Source: Nannobrachium achirus (lineage: Eukaryota; Chordata; Actinopteri; Myctophiformes; Myctophidae). Taken from it: DNA of 64,000 bases. Position 1 is the stretch's first letter. Every line of letters begins with the position of its first letter. The stretch lies in contig OY997659.1 in the NCBI GenBank assembly GCA_963921795.1, forward strand, positions 21,988,659-22,052,658. The letters run 5' to 3'. The translations under genes and the position numbers were made by a program. Positions 37,970 through 50,407 of the stretch are shown in pieces. The notes beneath the pieces are model-generated. The model was given only the letters and a program-made list of their open reading frames with translations. It was not told the origin of the DNA and made no database searches.

Positions 37970-38233
37970 CAGGGCTTGACATTAACTTGAGGCACTTGTC
38001 CTTTGGACAAGTACATTTCCCATTCACTTGTCCGGGCACAAAAGTCACAAAAAATGAGACATTTCACAGTAATAGGAGTCAGACATTGAAATAGAATAAA
38101 TAACAAAAGGACTGCTAACGACCCCCCTCCACTTATAATATCGGCAGACATGAAGCAGAAAGGTACATTTTGAATGAACTTGTCCGGAAAGATGTATTAC
38201 TTGTCCCGGACAACAGGACAATGTCATGCCCTG
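37970..38233. mobile_element. hAT MITE with perfect 8-bp target duplication
   Basis: The ends CAGGGCTTGACATTAAC and GACAATGTCATGCCCTG are inverted, and actgcaac flanks both sides (37962-37969 and 38234-38241). The interior repeats ACTTGTCC(G/T) motifs in both orientations. It is 264 bp and non-coding. Confidence 0.88.
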
Positions 38234-39052
38234 ACTGCAACCCTACTATAACATCCCTCTGTGTATGTATAGTTGTTGTTCTTTCTGACAGTCATATCAT
38301 GCACTGACATATTTGCTCAGGTTACATATCGCACTTGAACAAGCATCACAGTCATCGAATCTGAGCCTTCAACAACTACTTCTGTTTTCTGATTTCTTTC
38401 CCATAAATTGAAATGCAGATGTCACTTTAGTCAGTGTTCCTATGGAAACACTAGCTAGTTGAGCAGTCGTTGTGGCTGGAGCTCTACTTAGATCTTTTCC
38501 TCTTGCCATCTTGATCCAAATGTGGGCCTGCTCAGCATTTCTACTCACCTGCTGTGTTCTGAGCCAACTCTCTGTCAATACTGTTGGGAAATCCCTGCGG
38601 GAGTACATTTTTTGTTCACCGGGGCAGATTTCTAAAGGGGTACGTGTAATCTTGGATGCTGTTCAAGTTCTTCTCAAGCCACACAGCAGATTTTGACATG
38701 AATGTCAAATCAACTTGGCGGAAGTACGAGCATGTGACACTATTGGATTCTAGTGATAAGGACATTAAGCCAAATCAATTCATTCACATTGTAATTCATT
38801 ATACCATTCATTAAGGAAATAGATTCATAATCATATATTTCACCACAGAGTCCTCATTTGCAAGTAAACAGTTTTGCTAGAAAGGGATGGTCTGTGTCCT
38901 TGTTTACAGCAATGTTACATATTTATTTAATGTTGATCAAAAAAGCTGTCTGATAGAATAAATAAGGCTAAACAAATGTGATAAGCAACATTTTGCACAG
39001 CGGGGGCATCCCTCTATTCAGAAACACCCCTACTTAGAAAGGTCACCAGCAC
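38234..39052. other. Intergenic, no assigned gene
   Basis: No repeat or exon recognised. The last 40 bases hold ATTCAGAAACACCCCTACTTAGAAA, listed in halves elsewhere as the direct repeat that flanks the next element. Confidence 0.35.
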
Positions 39053-39906
39053 TTTCGCCTATAACATTTTCGCCTTCACGCATTTGGTCTTTTCGCGTGG
39101 CTTTTTCACCGTGGAGGAGAGCCTTTTCACCAGGCCTGTCTGGTCGATTCACCGCTGTTGAAGAGCCATTTTGCCTACCCTCAGACTGTCCATGTTTGCT
39201 TGCCAGTGGTGTTACCTGTCAAACAACGGTGACGGCTATCCTATGCAATGCCACTCCATAGAAATCACATTAATAGGCTACAGATTAGAAGTTAAAACTA
39301 TTGGAATCATTTAGGGCTTTGCACAGGGCAAAAAGTCCACAGTCCGGTCCTCCTAAAGCACGATGTTATTTCTCTCTGATGCGTATGCAGAGAGCACAGA
39401 CTGGGCAGCTCAGAGTGCCAGTGGCGTCAGTAAAAAAAAAGCTAAGGTATGGCAACATAAAACTAACCCTAACTCTACCCCCAACCCTAAACCTAACCTC
39501 AGAAAACTTTACCTCAGTAACTAACCTGCCGACGCTAAGTAACTAACCTGCCTTACGCTAAGTAACTAACCTGCCTTACGCTAAATAACTAACCTGCCTT
39601 ACGCTAAGTAACTAACCTGCCGACGCGTCGGAACAGCGGATAGTCGGGATAGTGAGCGGACCCCCCTGTGGATAAGGTATGGCAACATGTTGCCATACCT
39701 TAGCTTTTTCTGAACTGACGCCACTGGACACCACTGTCACAGTCAAAATAATATGTAAATGACAAGGGTAATATGGAACCATGGACAGCGTGGGCGAAAT
39801 GGCTCTTCAACGGCGGTGAAACGGCCAGATAGGTTAGGTGAAAACACTCTCCTCCACGGCAAAAGTGCCCCGCGAAAAGACCTGGCGAAAATGTTAAAGG
39901 CGATTA
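39053..39906. repeat. Foldback element with TTTTCGCC / TTCACCG arms
   Basis: The left arm (39053-39200) and right arm (39777-39906) are inverted: CGCC-TATAACATTTTCGCC, TCTTTTCGCG, CCGTGGAGGAGAG and GGCTCTTCAACGGCGGTGAA-type blocks all recur. GAAACACCCCTA lies in the same orientation outside both ends, suggesting insertion into or beside a short tandem repeat. A second foldback (39418-39727) is nested in the middle. Confidence 0.75.
39418..39727. repeat. Nested foldback with telomere-like core
   Basis: CCAGTGGCGTCAGT and GCTAAGGTATGGCAACAT are repeated inverted at the right end. The core holds AACCCTAAACCTAACCTC and five tandem units TAACTAACCTGCC(TTACGCTAAG). AAGGTATGGCAACATG at 39674 is half of a perfect 28-bp palindrome. 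Confidence 0.78.
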
Positions 39907-39963
39907 AGCCTGACACCCTTAGAAACACCCCTATTCAGAAATACCCCCACTGAGGTTAGGGTT

Positions 39964-40160
39964 ATGCTGCATTCACACTGAGAGAAGCCAAGCTAATGGT
40001 TGGCTTAATTGGGAATTCAATGTAATCTCTATGCAAACCAGCTTTTAAAATTCCCAAGCTTTTTTCAAGCTTGGAAATTTTAAAAGCTGGTTTGCATAGA
40101 GATTACATTGAATTACCAAGCCAACCATTAGCTTGGCTTCTCTCATTGTGAATGCAGCAT
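39964..40160. repeat. Near-perfect 197-bp palindrome
   Basis: The left arm ATGCTGCATTCACA...GAGAGAAGCCAAGCTAATGG...TTTGCATAGAGATTACATTG (as complements) pairs with the right arm over about 92 bp, with few mismatches and an 8-12 base loop at AAGCTTTTTTCAAGCTT. It is followed by TTAGGGTTTAGGTTAGGG. It is MITE-like and could fold as a long hairpin RNA if transcribed. Confidence 0.85.
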
Positions 40161-40530
40161 TAGGGTTTAGGTTAGGGTTAGGTGACACCTCTATTTAGAA
40201 TAATGGAAGTCAATCTTCTGAATGAGGTGTTCCTGAACCTGCCCTTGGTTGGATATACTTTGACAACCGCAAATGCCCGGATAAATTATATTCTATTATA
40301 CAGCTATATGAATTCTATATTGTTTTATTAACATTGTATAGCTGCCCAGTGTGAAGTGGTGAAGCTCAATTTTGCTAATGGAGATAAAAAGTGAACAGCA
40401 GCACCTTCAGTGCCCAATGCCAATATAAAGCTTTTTCACAGTGGATGTAAAATAATTTATCTCATAAGCAAAAGAAAAGCCTTAATCTTTGGCAAATGTG
40501 AAGTTTAGGTCTATTACATGACATAAACAA

Positions 40531-40777
40531 TGGGGCTGTTAAGTATGACATCATTTTGTAGGCAGAGGAGAATTTCTGCCCCCAGTTTCCTCGAATCTTT
40601 TTACTATTTTTACTATTTACACATTTTTCTTCTCTTTGTTGTTGAAAGGAAAGTGTTAGAATTATACTTTAGTCGTTATTTTTGTCTCGGATCTGTTGAA
40701 ATAGCGAGGGACAGAAAATGCTCTGGGGGCAGAGTTCTCCTCTGCCTACAAAATGATGTCACAGCTTAAAAGCCCCA
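40531..40777. mobile_element. TIR MITE with 55-bp ends
   Basis: TGGGGCTGTTAAGTATGACA and ATTTTGTAGGCAGAGGAGAA are mirrored by TTCTCCTCTGCCTACAAAAT and TGTCACAGCTTAAAAGCCCC. The ends flank an AT-rich middle. No target duplication was established. Confidence 0.8.
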
Positions 40778-41039
40778 TAGCCTATCTTCAGGGGGGTTTT
40801 CTCAGGAAACCCTTAAGCATAGGAAAAGCCTATTATGCTTGTTATGTCTGTCCACTAACCATCTCATGGTGTGTAATGCTTTAAGTTTAAATCAAGGTAA
40901 CTGGACTGTTACCAGGAATAGCTCAGCTCTTACCCTGCCCTGCCTGCATCTAAGAATGCCAACCTAACCTATAACTAAAAACTGCAGCCAGTCAAATGAG
41001 TCAGTCATTGATTGCCCCTCTCATTGGATCAGCTGGTTG

Positions 41040-41477
41040 TCAGTTAGGTGGGAGCCAATGGCTGCATTCTCTGAAACGCTGGACCCGAGGAGGATGCTGT
41101 TTATCGAATTATCCCCTTTACTTTCTCTATCAGTGTCTCAAGTGGAGTTGGAGGAGGGTGCTTTGTGTGTGCGCATGCCGAGACGAGGCGCAACTGCGGG
41201 GAAATTAGCTGTTTGGTTGCAGCGAACACCGCGTCTCTTGGAATTGACCTTAGTTAGATCACAGAATACGCTCTGTTTATTTCTCATCCGTTGGAGAGCG
41301 AGCAAAACGGACATAAAACGGTGGTCGATGGAGTTGAATGTGTTGCTGCCGTGACTCGCACCGCCTCCTCCACCTGCAGCTGCAGAGCCGCGCGCTCACG
41401 ACACCAGAAAACGCACGTCAAGGCGACAGCCGTCGTTTGTTACCCCGGCCCGGTTCGGTTGAATCTCGGTCGCAAAG
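41040..41477 (+). promoter_or_regulatory. Probable cdk5r2 promoter-proximal region and 5' UTR
   Basis: The bases just upstream of the start codon become GC- and CpG-rich compared with the flanking DNA. The stretch holds a CCAAT box (GGAGCCAATGGC near 41050), an NRF1-like TGCGCATGCC near 41170 and no TATA box at a credible spacing. This fits the CpG-type promoters of neuronal genes. The transcription start was not located. No splice acceptor is needed, because the whole protein is in one exon. Upstream small reading frames exist here but show no recognisable protein. Confidence 0.45.
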
Positions 41478-42410
41478 ATGGGAACCGTACTCTCCATTTC
41501 CCCGACGTCCAAGAAGGGGGCTATAATGGACCTCGAAGCCTCGAAGGAGAACGGAGGAGTCAACAATAAAAACGACAAGAGCATCAAGCGGCACTCGATG
41601 ATCGTCTCCACGCTCACGTGGAAGAGGCTGGTGCCCAATTCGGCCAAGAAGAAAAGTGCCAAGAAAGTCAACCCCACCAACCCCCTGCCGCCTATCATCC
41701 AGAACGTGGCTCAGCTCAACAACGAAAACCTGAAGAAATCGCACCATCAAAACGAAGAGAAGAAACAACCCAAAGCGCCCATCCCCGTGCCCGTTCCCAC
41801 GGTTCCTCCGCCCCAGAACAACCTCCAGTCCGCACCGGGTACCCAGGTGGTGGTGGGCCAGACCGGCAAGCTCTCCACGGTCCAGAAGCAGCCCAGCAGC
41901 CTCTCCCTGCTCTCCCCGAGGCGGGTGGTCATCCAGGCCAGCACCGGCGAGCTGCTGCGCTGCCTGGGGAGCTTCATGTGCCGGCGGTGCCACAAGGTGA
42001 AGGAGCTAACGAGCGGCGACGTGATTCTGTGGTTCCGCAACGTCGATCGCACTCTGCTGATCCAGGGCTGGCAGGACCAAGGGTTTATCACGCCGGCCAA
42101 CCTGGTGTTCGTGTACCTGCTGTGCCAGGACGCCGTGACGGACGATATTGACAGTGCGAACGAGCTGCACGGCGCCTTCCTGAGCTGCCTCTACCTCGCC
42201 TACTCCTACATGGGCAACGAGATCTCCTACCCGCTCAAGCCGTTCATGATCGAGGCCAACAGGGACGTTTTCTGGGAGAGGTCGCTGGGCATCATCAACA
42301 GGATGAGCAGCAAAATGCTGCTGTTGAATTCAGACCCGCACTTTTTCACCGAGGTGTTTCAGGACCTCAAGAACCAACAAGAGATCAGTGATTCAAATTT
42401 GGACCGTTGA
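41478..42410 (+). CDS. cdk5r2: Cyclin-dependent kinase 5 activator 2 (p39)
   Basis: The product is the neuronal CDK5 activator p39, which binds and switches on CDK5 at membranes and the cytoskeleton of postmitotic neurons. It is a complete 310-residue single-exon frame, as in other vertebrates; human p39 is about 367 residues, with longer proline/glycine-rich stretches. It begins MGTVLSISP, so Gly2 can be myristoylated as in p35 and p39. A basic stretch follows (STLTWKRLV near residues 44-52, then AKKKSAKK). Residues about 95-145 are proline/glutamine-rich and low in complexity. The conserved cyclin-fold CDK5-binding domain runs from RRVVIQASTGELLRCLG (about 148) to VFQDLKN (about 299) and includes GWQDQGFITPANLVFVYLL and AYSYMGNEISYPLKPF. 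The C-terminus is NLDR. ASTGELL, ANLVFVYLLC and LTWKRLV favour p39 over p35. Codons in the coding region are GC-rich against an AT-rich neighbourhood. Which teleost paralogue (a or b) it is was not resolved. Confidence 0.96.
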   Translation: MGTVLSISPTSKKGAIMDLEASKENGGVNNKNDKSIKRHSMIVSTLTWKRLVPNSAKKKSAKKVNPTNPLPPIIQNVAQLNNENLKKSHHQNEEKKQPKAPIPVPVPTVPPPQNNLQSAPGTQVVVGQTGKLSTVQKQPSSLSLLSPRRVVIQASTGELLRCLGSFMCRRCHKVKELTSGDVILWFRNVDRTLLIQGWQDQGFITPANLVFVYLLCQDAVTDDIDSANELHGAFLSCLYLAYSYMGNEISYPLKPFMIEANRDVFWERSLGIINRMSSKMLLLNSDPHFFTEVFQDLKNQQEISDSNLDR

Positions 42411-44118
42411 TTATTTAAGTCCCGTGGGTGATGAGAGAAAATGGCAATGGATTTTTCTTGGAATATCTCAAAATCCCTGGATGGTGATTTTGAATGTAAA
42501 TGCTCATGTTCGAGGGTGACCACCTTTTCCATTATAGGTAGAATATAACTACGTCTAAAACACAGCAGGCTTTTATAGGCCTATTTCAAGATGGTGTTTA
42601 GACTACAGTTTAGGAGACATCGTTCACTGCATGCCAACAGTACACGAAATATCCCCATTTGTAATCCTTTGATTGAAATTGAGACAACCGTGAATGGTTT
42701 GTAAAGCTAGTAGCTACACCTGTAAATTAGGCTATAGTATCTCAAATCGATCAAAACGCGATTGAAGTCATTCAATCATTAAACAATCATGTCCAGAGAT
42801 AATGAACGATTAGCCTACTTTGGGCTTTAAACTAAGTGGATGCTAAAGATGAAGCGAGTTTTCTCGAGCAACGAGAATAGCAACAGGCATGCTTTTTTTG
42901 GGACATACGGAGCTGTCCAGGGTGCTGACCTGTGAAGGTGATTATAACCCCTTGTCCCTCCTAGACACGCTATAAATACTGTAGGACATCACCACTGCAG
43001 GGCCAAATGATACTTAACGGGGCCAAAGCCAACTTAATATAAAATATAATATAATAGATGCTTATAACAACTTAGTTGTAAACAGAGGAATGAGTCACAC
43101 ATTTTAACCCATACTCCAACTCGTAAATTATCTCTGATGATGGTGAGATGCAACAGGTATCAGATAAACTGTGTTTTTAGGTTTCCAGTGAAATAATTAA
43201 TAATGCACTGATGCAAAAACTAGCCTAAATGCTATTTAAAAATCATCAATTCTATAATAAGTGGGTTGTTGATTCAGTGTTTCAATGAGAGATTGTGAGC
43301 AGTTAAAATGTGTATGGATGTATGTATATAAAATAGAGCTATTGAAGGGGAATGGCATACCCCTTCAATATCCCACAGTCCCTTGGACTAAAAGATAAAA
43401 TTAACACTGAGGATTGTAATGTGTATAATCTGCCAATGGCCTCTGAAATGTTTTGTTTTGAAAATGAAGTGGAAGGGAGAGATTCAGCACTGTATAGCAT
43501 AGGAATGTATAGTTTTGTTTTTGTTTTATTCAAGAGATTATATTATCTGACGTGCCAACTATGAAATACTCTCGGCCTGAAAATAAGGTTTACATGTAAA
43601 TACCCAGATATAAAGCTGATTTTCTTTTTTATATTTGCTCTTTATTTATATTTTTTCTCTGCCTGTTTCAATGGTTTTGTGTATGTTGTAGTTAAAGCAT
43701 AACAAAAGCAAAAGTTTGTTGGTTGAATGTTATATTTGCCCTATTCTGTAAATGTACAGTGGAACCAAGCTTGCAGGGTTCAATTCACTTTCGATTCAGT
43801 TCGACACATCATTATTATTATTACTACTCTCCTTAAAACACTGATGGTATTGTAAAACTCTTGGCATGGAAAGTGTCTTATATTCATGAATAGATGACAG
43901 CAAAGGTTCTGTCATTAGGAAAATCAATTGCAGTTTCTATTTACTGGAAGTGAATTGACCTCCCACCCAGACACCAAGCTTTTAGGGCGACCCTGATAGT
44001 TGTAATTGGGTCTCTGGTCCTCATAATGTGACCATTGCCATGCTGTGACGTGAGCCTGCTATTGGACAGTGGACTATGATGCTGCTACAGTATTTTGCAC
44101 AGCTGTGATCAAACAGTG
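42411..44118 (+). other. Probable cdk5r2 3' UTR
   Basis: This is AT-rich sequence directly after the cdk5r2 stop codon with no recognised coding frame. It contains two Pumilio-type TGTANATA motifs (TGTATATA near 43321 and TGTAAATA near 43595). It has fewer mobile repeats than the rest of the window, which suits a long neuronal 3' UTR. The extent is inferred from the AATAAA at 44119. Use of the motifs is not shown. Confidence 0.4.
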
Positions 44119-44124
44119 AATAAA
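44119..44124 (+). terminator. Candidate polyadenylation signal for cdk5r2
   Basis: A canonical AATAAA lies about 1.7 kb after the stop codon and is followed within 30 bases by a T/G-rich stretch. A second AATAAA at 44451 is an alternative. Choosing between them needs transcript ends. Confidence 0.35.
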
Positions 44125-45397
44125 AACTCTTATTGTCTTGCACAGTGATATAATGTAATGGTCATAATGCTAGTGTTTGCGTCCGGACACTAGAGTGTTC
44201 CCTTAAGGCTTTGCAGTTGTCACAATTCCTATTATTGGATAACGTCAATGAATAAGACAGAACAACATTCATATGTCACCCACAGACAATGATATGTATT
44301 AAGTGTTCAGTTCCCTCATGTGAAACTCTTTTTGTGTTAGGTTCAGAACAATGAGAATGCATTCTGGCATTCACCACATTGAGCGTTCATTCAATCTACT
44401 TGTTAATGAATGGTGAATGCAGTACTGTACTTGTTTATGATGACTAAGAAAATAAATACAACTTTAGAAATACATTCATTGACTAATATGTCTTGTATAC
44501 ATTTCAACTGGTCACACTTTGGTAACCTGACTCAGGCCAAGAGTGTGTATGTGTGCAATGTGCATGTATCATCAATACTCTATTGCTAATTTGTGCCTGT
44601 GTATGTGTGTGTAACCTGTCTACAAGATTATCTTTGTTCAGTAACAGTTTGTAGAGGCGGTGGTGAACTTGGACAGCCTGGCCTCTTAACCGCTCTCATC
44701 ACCCACTAATCCATTGACTTTTGGGAACACTTAAGACATGGTTATGCAATGGAAATGCCTCCATGACGAATGGGATAACTGCGCACATGCACTGGCTGCA
44801 ACTGTAAGATAGCCCTTTGGCATGAAAGTCCTTGGCGTAATTTTCAATTTCAAATGCTACTGGCCAAATTCGTCACAGAGATTAATTCTGCAATTTGTCC
44901 TCCTCAAATATGCCAGTCGATGCAGTGATGTGGCGTATATTGGCATATATAGAAGACATATTTGGTATCTCATTAACTGTCCTGGGAAATCTAAATTGGG
45001 GGCCATGCACTATAATGTAAACAGTAGAAGAAGAAAAAATACAAAAACAAGAACATGTTAATCAGTAGTTATAAGCTACCTTTCAATCTGTCAAAGTGAT
45101 AAATACATTTTCTGCGATACGATGTCAAAGCTTCTAGAATAGTCAATTAAAGTTAGATGAAATCAGGTGAAATTCTTACCATACCTTTACAGTGCATTAA
45201 AGTACATTTATGTGTGTATAGGACAGCAGAGGGGTTTCCTTCTGTTTTTGTGAATTGAACACGTGGGCGCAAGGTTTCCTTCACTTGATTGGTTGGAATT
45301 TGCTGCAGTCTCCGATAGAACCGTGTCTCTATCTCCCTCCCTGGCTCCATCTCTCTCTCCCTCTCCCTTCCCCCTAAGTCTGATTTTTGCTTTGTTG

Positions 45398-45507
45398 TAC
45401 GACGGTGTTGCACGCTGAAAATAGCCGATCTACAACCTCACAGCGCATAGCATCCGCAGGACGTTGTGAGCTTATGGATCAGCTATTTCATGCAACACCA
45501 TCATATG
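45398..45507. repeat. GATCTACAAGC hairpin family, full palindrome with matched unique flanks
   Basis: CTGAAAATAGCCGATCTAC faces GGATCAGCTATTTCA. Pairing continues outward into local sequence: GACGGTGTTGCA with TGCAACACCATC. Confidence 0.75.
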
Positions 45508-45618
45508 ACGGAGCATAAATTAGGCATTACAGGGGCACATTTCTTTATCCTTGTAGAGCAGTGAAAGAGAAATGCAAGCAGACAGCAGACACTGACAGAG
45601 TAAGGGAGAGAGACAGAA

Positions 45619-45749
<131 letters not shown>

Positions 45750-46696
45750 TAGAGACACAGGTAGACAGAGAGCAGGGCAACAGCCAGTGAAACAAGGGGC
45801 TAGAAAGATGTTGGGAGTCTGATAAGTGTGAAGAGAGAATATAAATATAGAGAATCTATGGATTTGAAGACAATGTAATACCAATGCAGTGCAAATAAAA
45901 GTGCATGGATACATCTTCATTTCAATTATCTCCATGGGAAAGAATACAAGTAACTTCACATTTTGTATATGGTTAGATGGTTAGTGTGGAAGTCTAAGGA
46001 TGCTCATTAGTTAGGTTTTACTTACATCTGCTCTATTCATAAAGATGATTCATCATCATGTCATCATTTGCTGTGGTACAGAGCACAGTGGAACATGGAT
46101 TTTCATTTTGTGCTTTCATATTTGTCTGATAGTATGCATTTGTTACTAGCTTCTTTAAGTGAAAGCTCACTTCATCTCCTATTATGTGCTTCACAAATGT
46201 GCCTCATGAATTAACCTATTAATACAAATTAGTACAAATACTGTACATTTATGGTGGTGGGTGACATCATCTCCTCTCAAATCCTGGCTGTACAGTTTGG
46301 TTCATGATGATGATGTGAACCTTTCGCCCAAGAGTAAAGTTATGTAATGCCGGCCGCGGCTCGCCTCGGTACATGGATCTTCTTTTCATTATTAAGATTC
46401 ACCACAGGTCTGCTGTCCGTCTGTCTGCCAGCAGGCTTTCTGCATTCTTCTCGGCTGGTCTCTATGGTAACAGGCTAGGTAAGTGAATGAGAGTTGGACA
46501 CAGTGCGCTGTGCGTGGGCTGAGCCACTGCAGGGCCCACACACACACTCACACACTGCAGTGATCAATAACACTAGCGGGCATGCGCGCTCTCACACACG
46601 CACGCACGCACGCACACATGCACGCACACATGCATACACATACGTATGCAGAGGCTGAGGCATAGATACATGCAACTATACATCAGACACGCATGA

Positions 46697-46699
<3 letters not shown>

Positions 46700-46751
<52 letters not shown>
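46700..46751. repeat. (CA)n microsatellite
   Basis: 26 CA units; imperfect CGCA/CATGCA units precede it from 46590. Confidence 0.9.
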
Positions 46752-46754
<3 letters not shown>

Positions 46755-46984
46755 GTTTTCCTAGCCACATATATTGCCATGGTTCTTGTTAAACAACTTG
46801 GGGGGAAAAAAAGAAGACATACTCAAAGGTTCCCTAGCTAAAACACAATGTGGGCTTGTGAGGTGCATTACTTCTAAGCTAGCAGCCTAGCTGAACCAAA
46901 ACCTATTGTCCATTGTTTGACGTACAGGTCTTGGAGAAAGATATACAAGGTGTTACATTACAGTGCAGTTTTGTCTTTGGACTC

Positions 46985-47360
46985 TGTGTTGTCTTTAATA
47001 GGGACATTATTTACGGATTTACAGGCATTTAACAGACGTTCTTAATCCAGAGTGATTTACAGTAAGCAAGGACAGCACAAGGTAATACATAAAATGCATA
47101 GAACCATTAACCCAAGATCATAGGTAAACCAAGAACCTATAAACAGTATAATATATTACAAAGGTAATCTGTACATTGAAACATAGTTTCAAAACTGTTC
47201 TAGTTTTAGAACATTATACACACTATAGGATGCCAGGTCTACAAATGACCTACATAACATGCTATAACATGCTATCTAAATTACATTTTTAGCCTTTGCA
47301 CAAGCCTGCAAGGTCGTCAAGGCTAGAGCAAGTGCTACGGCAAGTGCTGCGGGCTAAGGT
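46985..47360. mobile_element. Dispersed teleost repeat, copy 1
   Basis: ACAGGCATTTAACAGACGTT then GTGATTTACAGTAAGCAAGG begins it and GCTAAGGTGGAGTCTGAATT ends it. The same blocks in the same order occur at 60020-60790. The opening resembles the widespread fish motif GCAGACGCTTTTATCC. The class was not determined. Confidence 0.6.
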
Positions 47361-50300
47361 GGAGTCTGAATTGTCTGCATGCTACTGTATATGCATTTTA
47401 TCAACCATGTCTCAGTAAAGCGTGTAAGTCATAGTGAGGATCCGTTATAACCATTTGGAAGGACCTGAGTTTTTTTTATGAGTTGTACAGTGGATAATGT
47501 GTAGGATATGTAGCCCTTTGACTTGCAAAAAAGAAATAAAGATATAAGAGCATTATACCTCAAAACAGTACAATTTTGATGGAATAAATGATGGCCATTA
47601 AAATTCTTGAACTAACCCATTTAGAATTTACATATCTGGTACAGAACTTGCAGACGAGACTGGGTCCCCACTGAATATATGCTGTACTATTTTTAATCAA
47701 GCACGTTATTATGTAGCCTACTTCTGATGTTTTTTTATGTGTAGAGTACTGTCATTGTTATTACTGCTGTTGTCTTGGCCAGGTCTCCCTTGTAAAGGTC
47801 TCACATCTCAATGGGACTTCCTTAAATAAAGCATACGTCGAATAGATTAATACAACTTTACTTTTCCTTTTTATATATAAAGTGACCTGACCAAACATCC
47901 TAGAAATTAAGTAGTATTGTTTCCAGCATTCCAGTATATGCTTTAGTCATGATTACACTTGATGATTTTTAAATGTCGTCAGTCAGTCCAGTTCTGGGTG
48001 AATGGGATCTAAATTGGACTAGATAAAGAACCTGTAGGGATTACATCTATTTTTTTCTGCCTTCGTGCTACATAACCACCCTGCTAATCTCTTCAAGTCA
48101 TTAACCCAGTAATGTGTTACAGTGAGAGGGGAGCGCTATGGACGGGTTAAATCAGGCTCAGTGAGTTAACTCACCATGCTCTCTGTGCAGGCATTATTTA
48201 AAGTTTAATGATTGCTAAAGAGTTTAAAATAAAGTGTTACTTCTACCCCAGATTTGAACCTGTTTTCCTGCGCTAAAACTGCTGAAATGTTTACCATTGA
48301 GCTATAGAGCCTACTTGCTTGGTCAGGGGATGAATTCAGTTGAATCTTGACCATCGGGTCAAAACAAATCCTGTCTAGGTGAGACATGACCTTTGACAGG
48401 ATCTAAATGTCTCAATGAAAGAGCAGGGAGACAAAATGCAAATTATATTGCATTTTGTCTATATATACAGTATATACTCTACCATACAGATTGGACAAAA
48501 AAATGACCAAACAATGCATAAAATGCACTAATACTTAATAATGTCCAGAATTACCCAAAGTTGTTCTGCAACCTTTGGGATTTGGGACATACTGTACTAT
48601 ACTGTATGTCACAAATCATATTATTATGACAGCACCGAGGCAGTCATCTGCAGATAGTCATAATGTCCTAGATAGAGAATTTCGCAGTAGCCTACAAACC
48701 CTATTTCCAAAGCAATATAAACAGTATAGAACTAGGCTGCATTTACACCTCCAGGTATAATCCTGAGCTAGCTAGGACATTACTTCAAACTCAATTGTTT
48801 TGCATAGTGTAGGACAGGTGCAGGCATACCAAATTAGGTTGAAGCCTCAGCCTGCACCTTAGTGGGAAAAGGGCTATCCTCTGTTACAAGCCTACATACA
48901 GTATGTACTGTACACAATTTGAATGTTGGCATCTTCATTCAATTCAGCACTCGCAGACCATAATATGGGACAACTTAGACTAGAGAATGGAGTGCATGAG
49001 AAATAGGCAGCTTGCCAATTGACTGAGGACAGAGAGGGACCTAAAAAAAACTTCTGGAAGATTTAATACTAGCTTCAATTGAATCATGGGCTGTTTGTTT
49101 ACAGTACTCCTACCTGGTAGAATATTTGGTTTCTTTATGCAATATGAAACAGACCAAGAGAAACATTACTGATTAATTCATGATTCCAGACACCTACACG
49201 ATGTTCGTGTTTTCTGCTTGCCGTCAAGTGAATCACTTCACACTGCATTATTCATGCCTTCCATGTTATGCAACCACCAACACTCCACATCATAACACCT
49301 CTGTTTTGGTAGTGAATGCAGACGATGCAATCACAACCCATTATCCAAATTGACACCTGCAGCCATTTTCCTCTGTCCTTGAGCTCAGAATGATGTCACT
49401 TTGCCGGTCCCCTGGCCTCTGCATTCAGGATCTTGCTGTTAGAAGACCCGTTTTAATGCTTATTTCATCAGATTTTACTCCCTGCAGTATTCTCAGGGAG
49501 TAGTTGCAGTATCAGAAGGGAGGAGGCAGTGGTGTGTTGTGAAGGAGTGTGACTTATAAACACACACCTGGCGTCTACCCAGTATATCTAATGGTGTTTG
49601 GAGATTGGGGAGATATCTGCATGGTTAGGATTGGTTAGTTCATTTAGACACTTCAGCTTAGAGTTGAACAAATGACATTTATTGAAGTATCGTAACGTTT
49701 ATGCAATGATATTGCATGGAGTTTGGCAGATGGGCTCTGCTCTGATGATGAACAGATTTATCTGTGAAACCACGACCTATACAGATTCTGATATCTCAGA
49801 CCCCCAGAGCAGAGCATAAATACAGTACAACAACATACATCACTTACATCATTGAATGTACAATCTTAATATCAAACATGACAACTCCAGTGTAGTACAC
49901 ATGTAGAATACCATGAAATGAGCCAACCTCCTATCATCATGAAATTAAGCCAAGGGAGGAGGCCGGGGAGGAGGAGGAATTTTCCGTCACTGACAAGCAC
50001 GACCTGCTTTGACAGCTGCTCGAAAAGAATGAGCGGTGAGCTGAAGCTGCTTAAAAAGACCGCCTGAGTTACCCTGGGAAAAGGGGGTGTGTGAGAAGTA
50101 GCTAGTGGCGAATGAGAGAGAATGAACGTAGGTACATGGATTGACTGGAGGCGTATGTGTGAATGAACTGTTAGCGAATGAAAGGGGGGGTCCGGGGTAT
50201 ATCTAGGACTCTAACTTCCGTGTCCCAATGAACTACGCTGCGCTAGATTTGATGTTTTTGTATGAAGTGTTGGAAGATTAACCAGTTGACCGTGGTTCCC

Positions 50301-50382
50301 CATGGGGTCTACACTTGGTCCCCATCTTTTCTTCCCTCTACACCAAATCTCTCTGCGGAAAGTATGTGTCACAATGCGACAT

Positions 50383-50407
50383 GTATGCTTGTAGATCTGC
50401 TATTTTT
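50383..50407. repeat. GATCTACAAGC hairpin family, right half-arm
   Basis: TGCTTGTAGATCTGC followed by TATTTTTGCC. Confidence 0.5.

Noticed and set aside
41618-42151. 177-codon frame overlapping cdk5r2 in another frame
   Set aside because: It is a shadow of the GC-rich cdk5r2 coding sequence.
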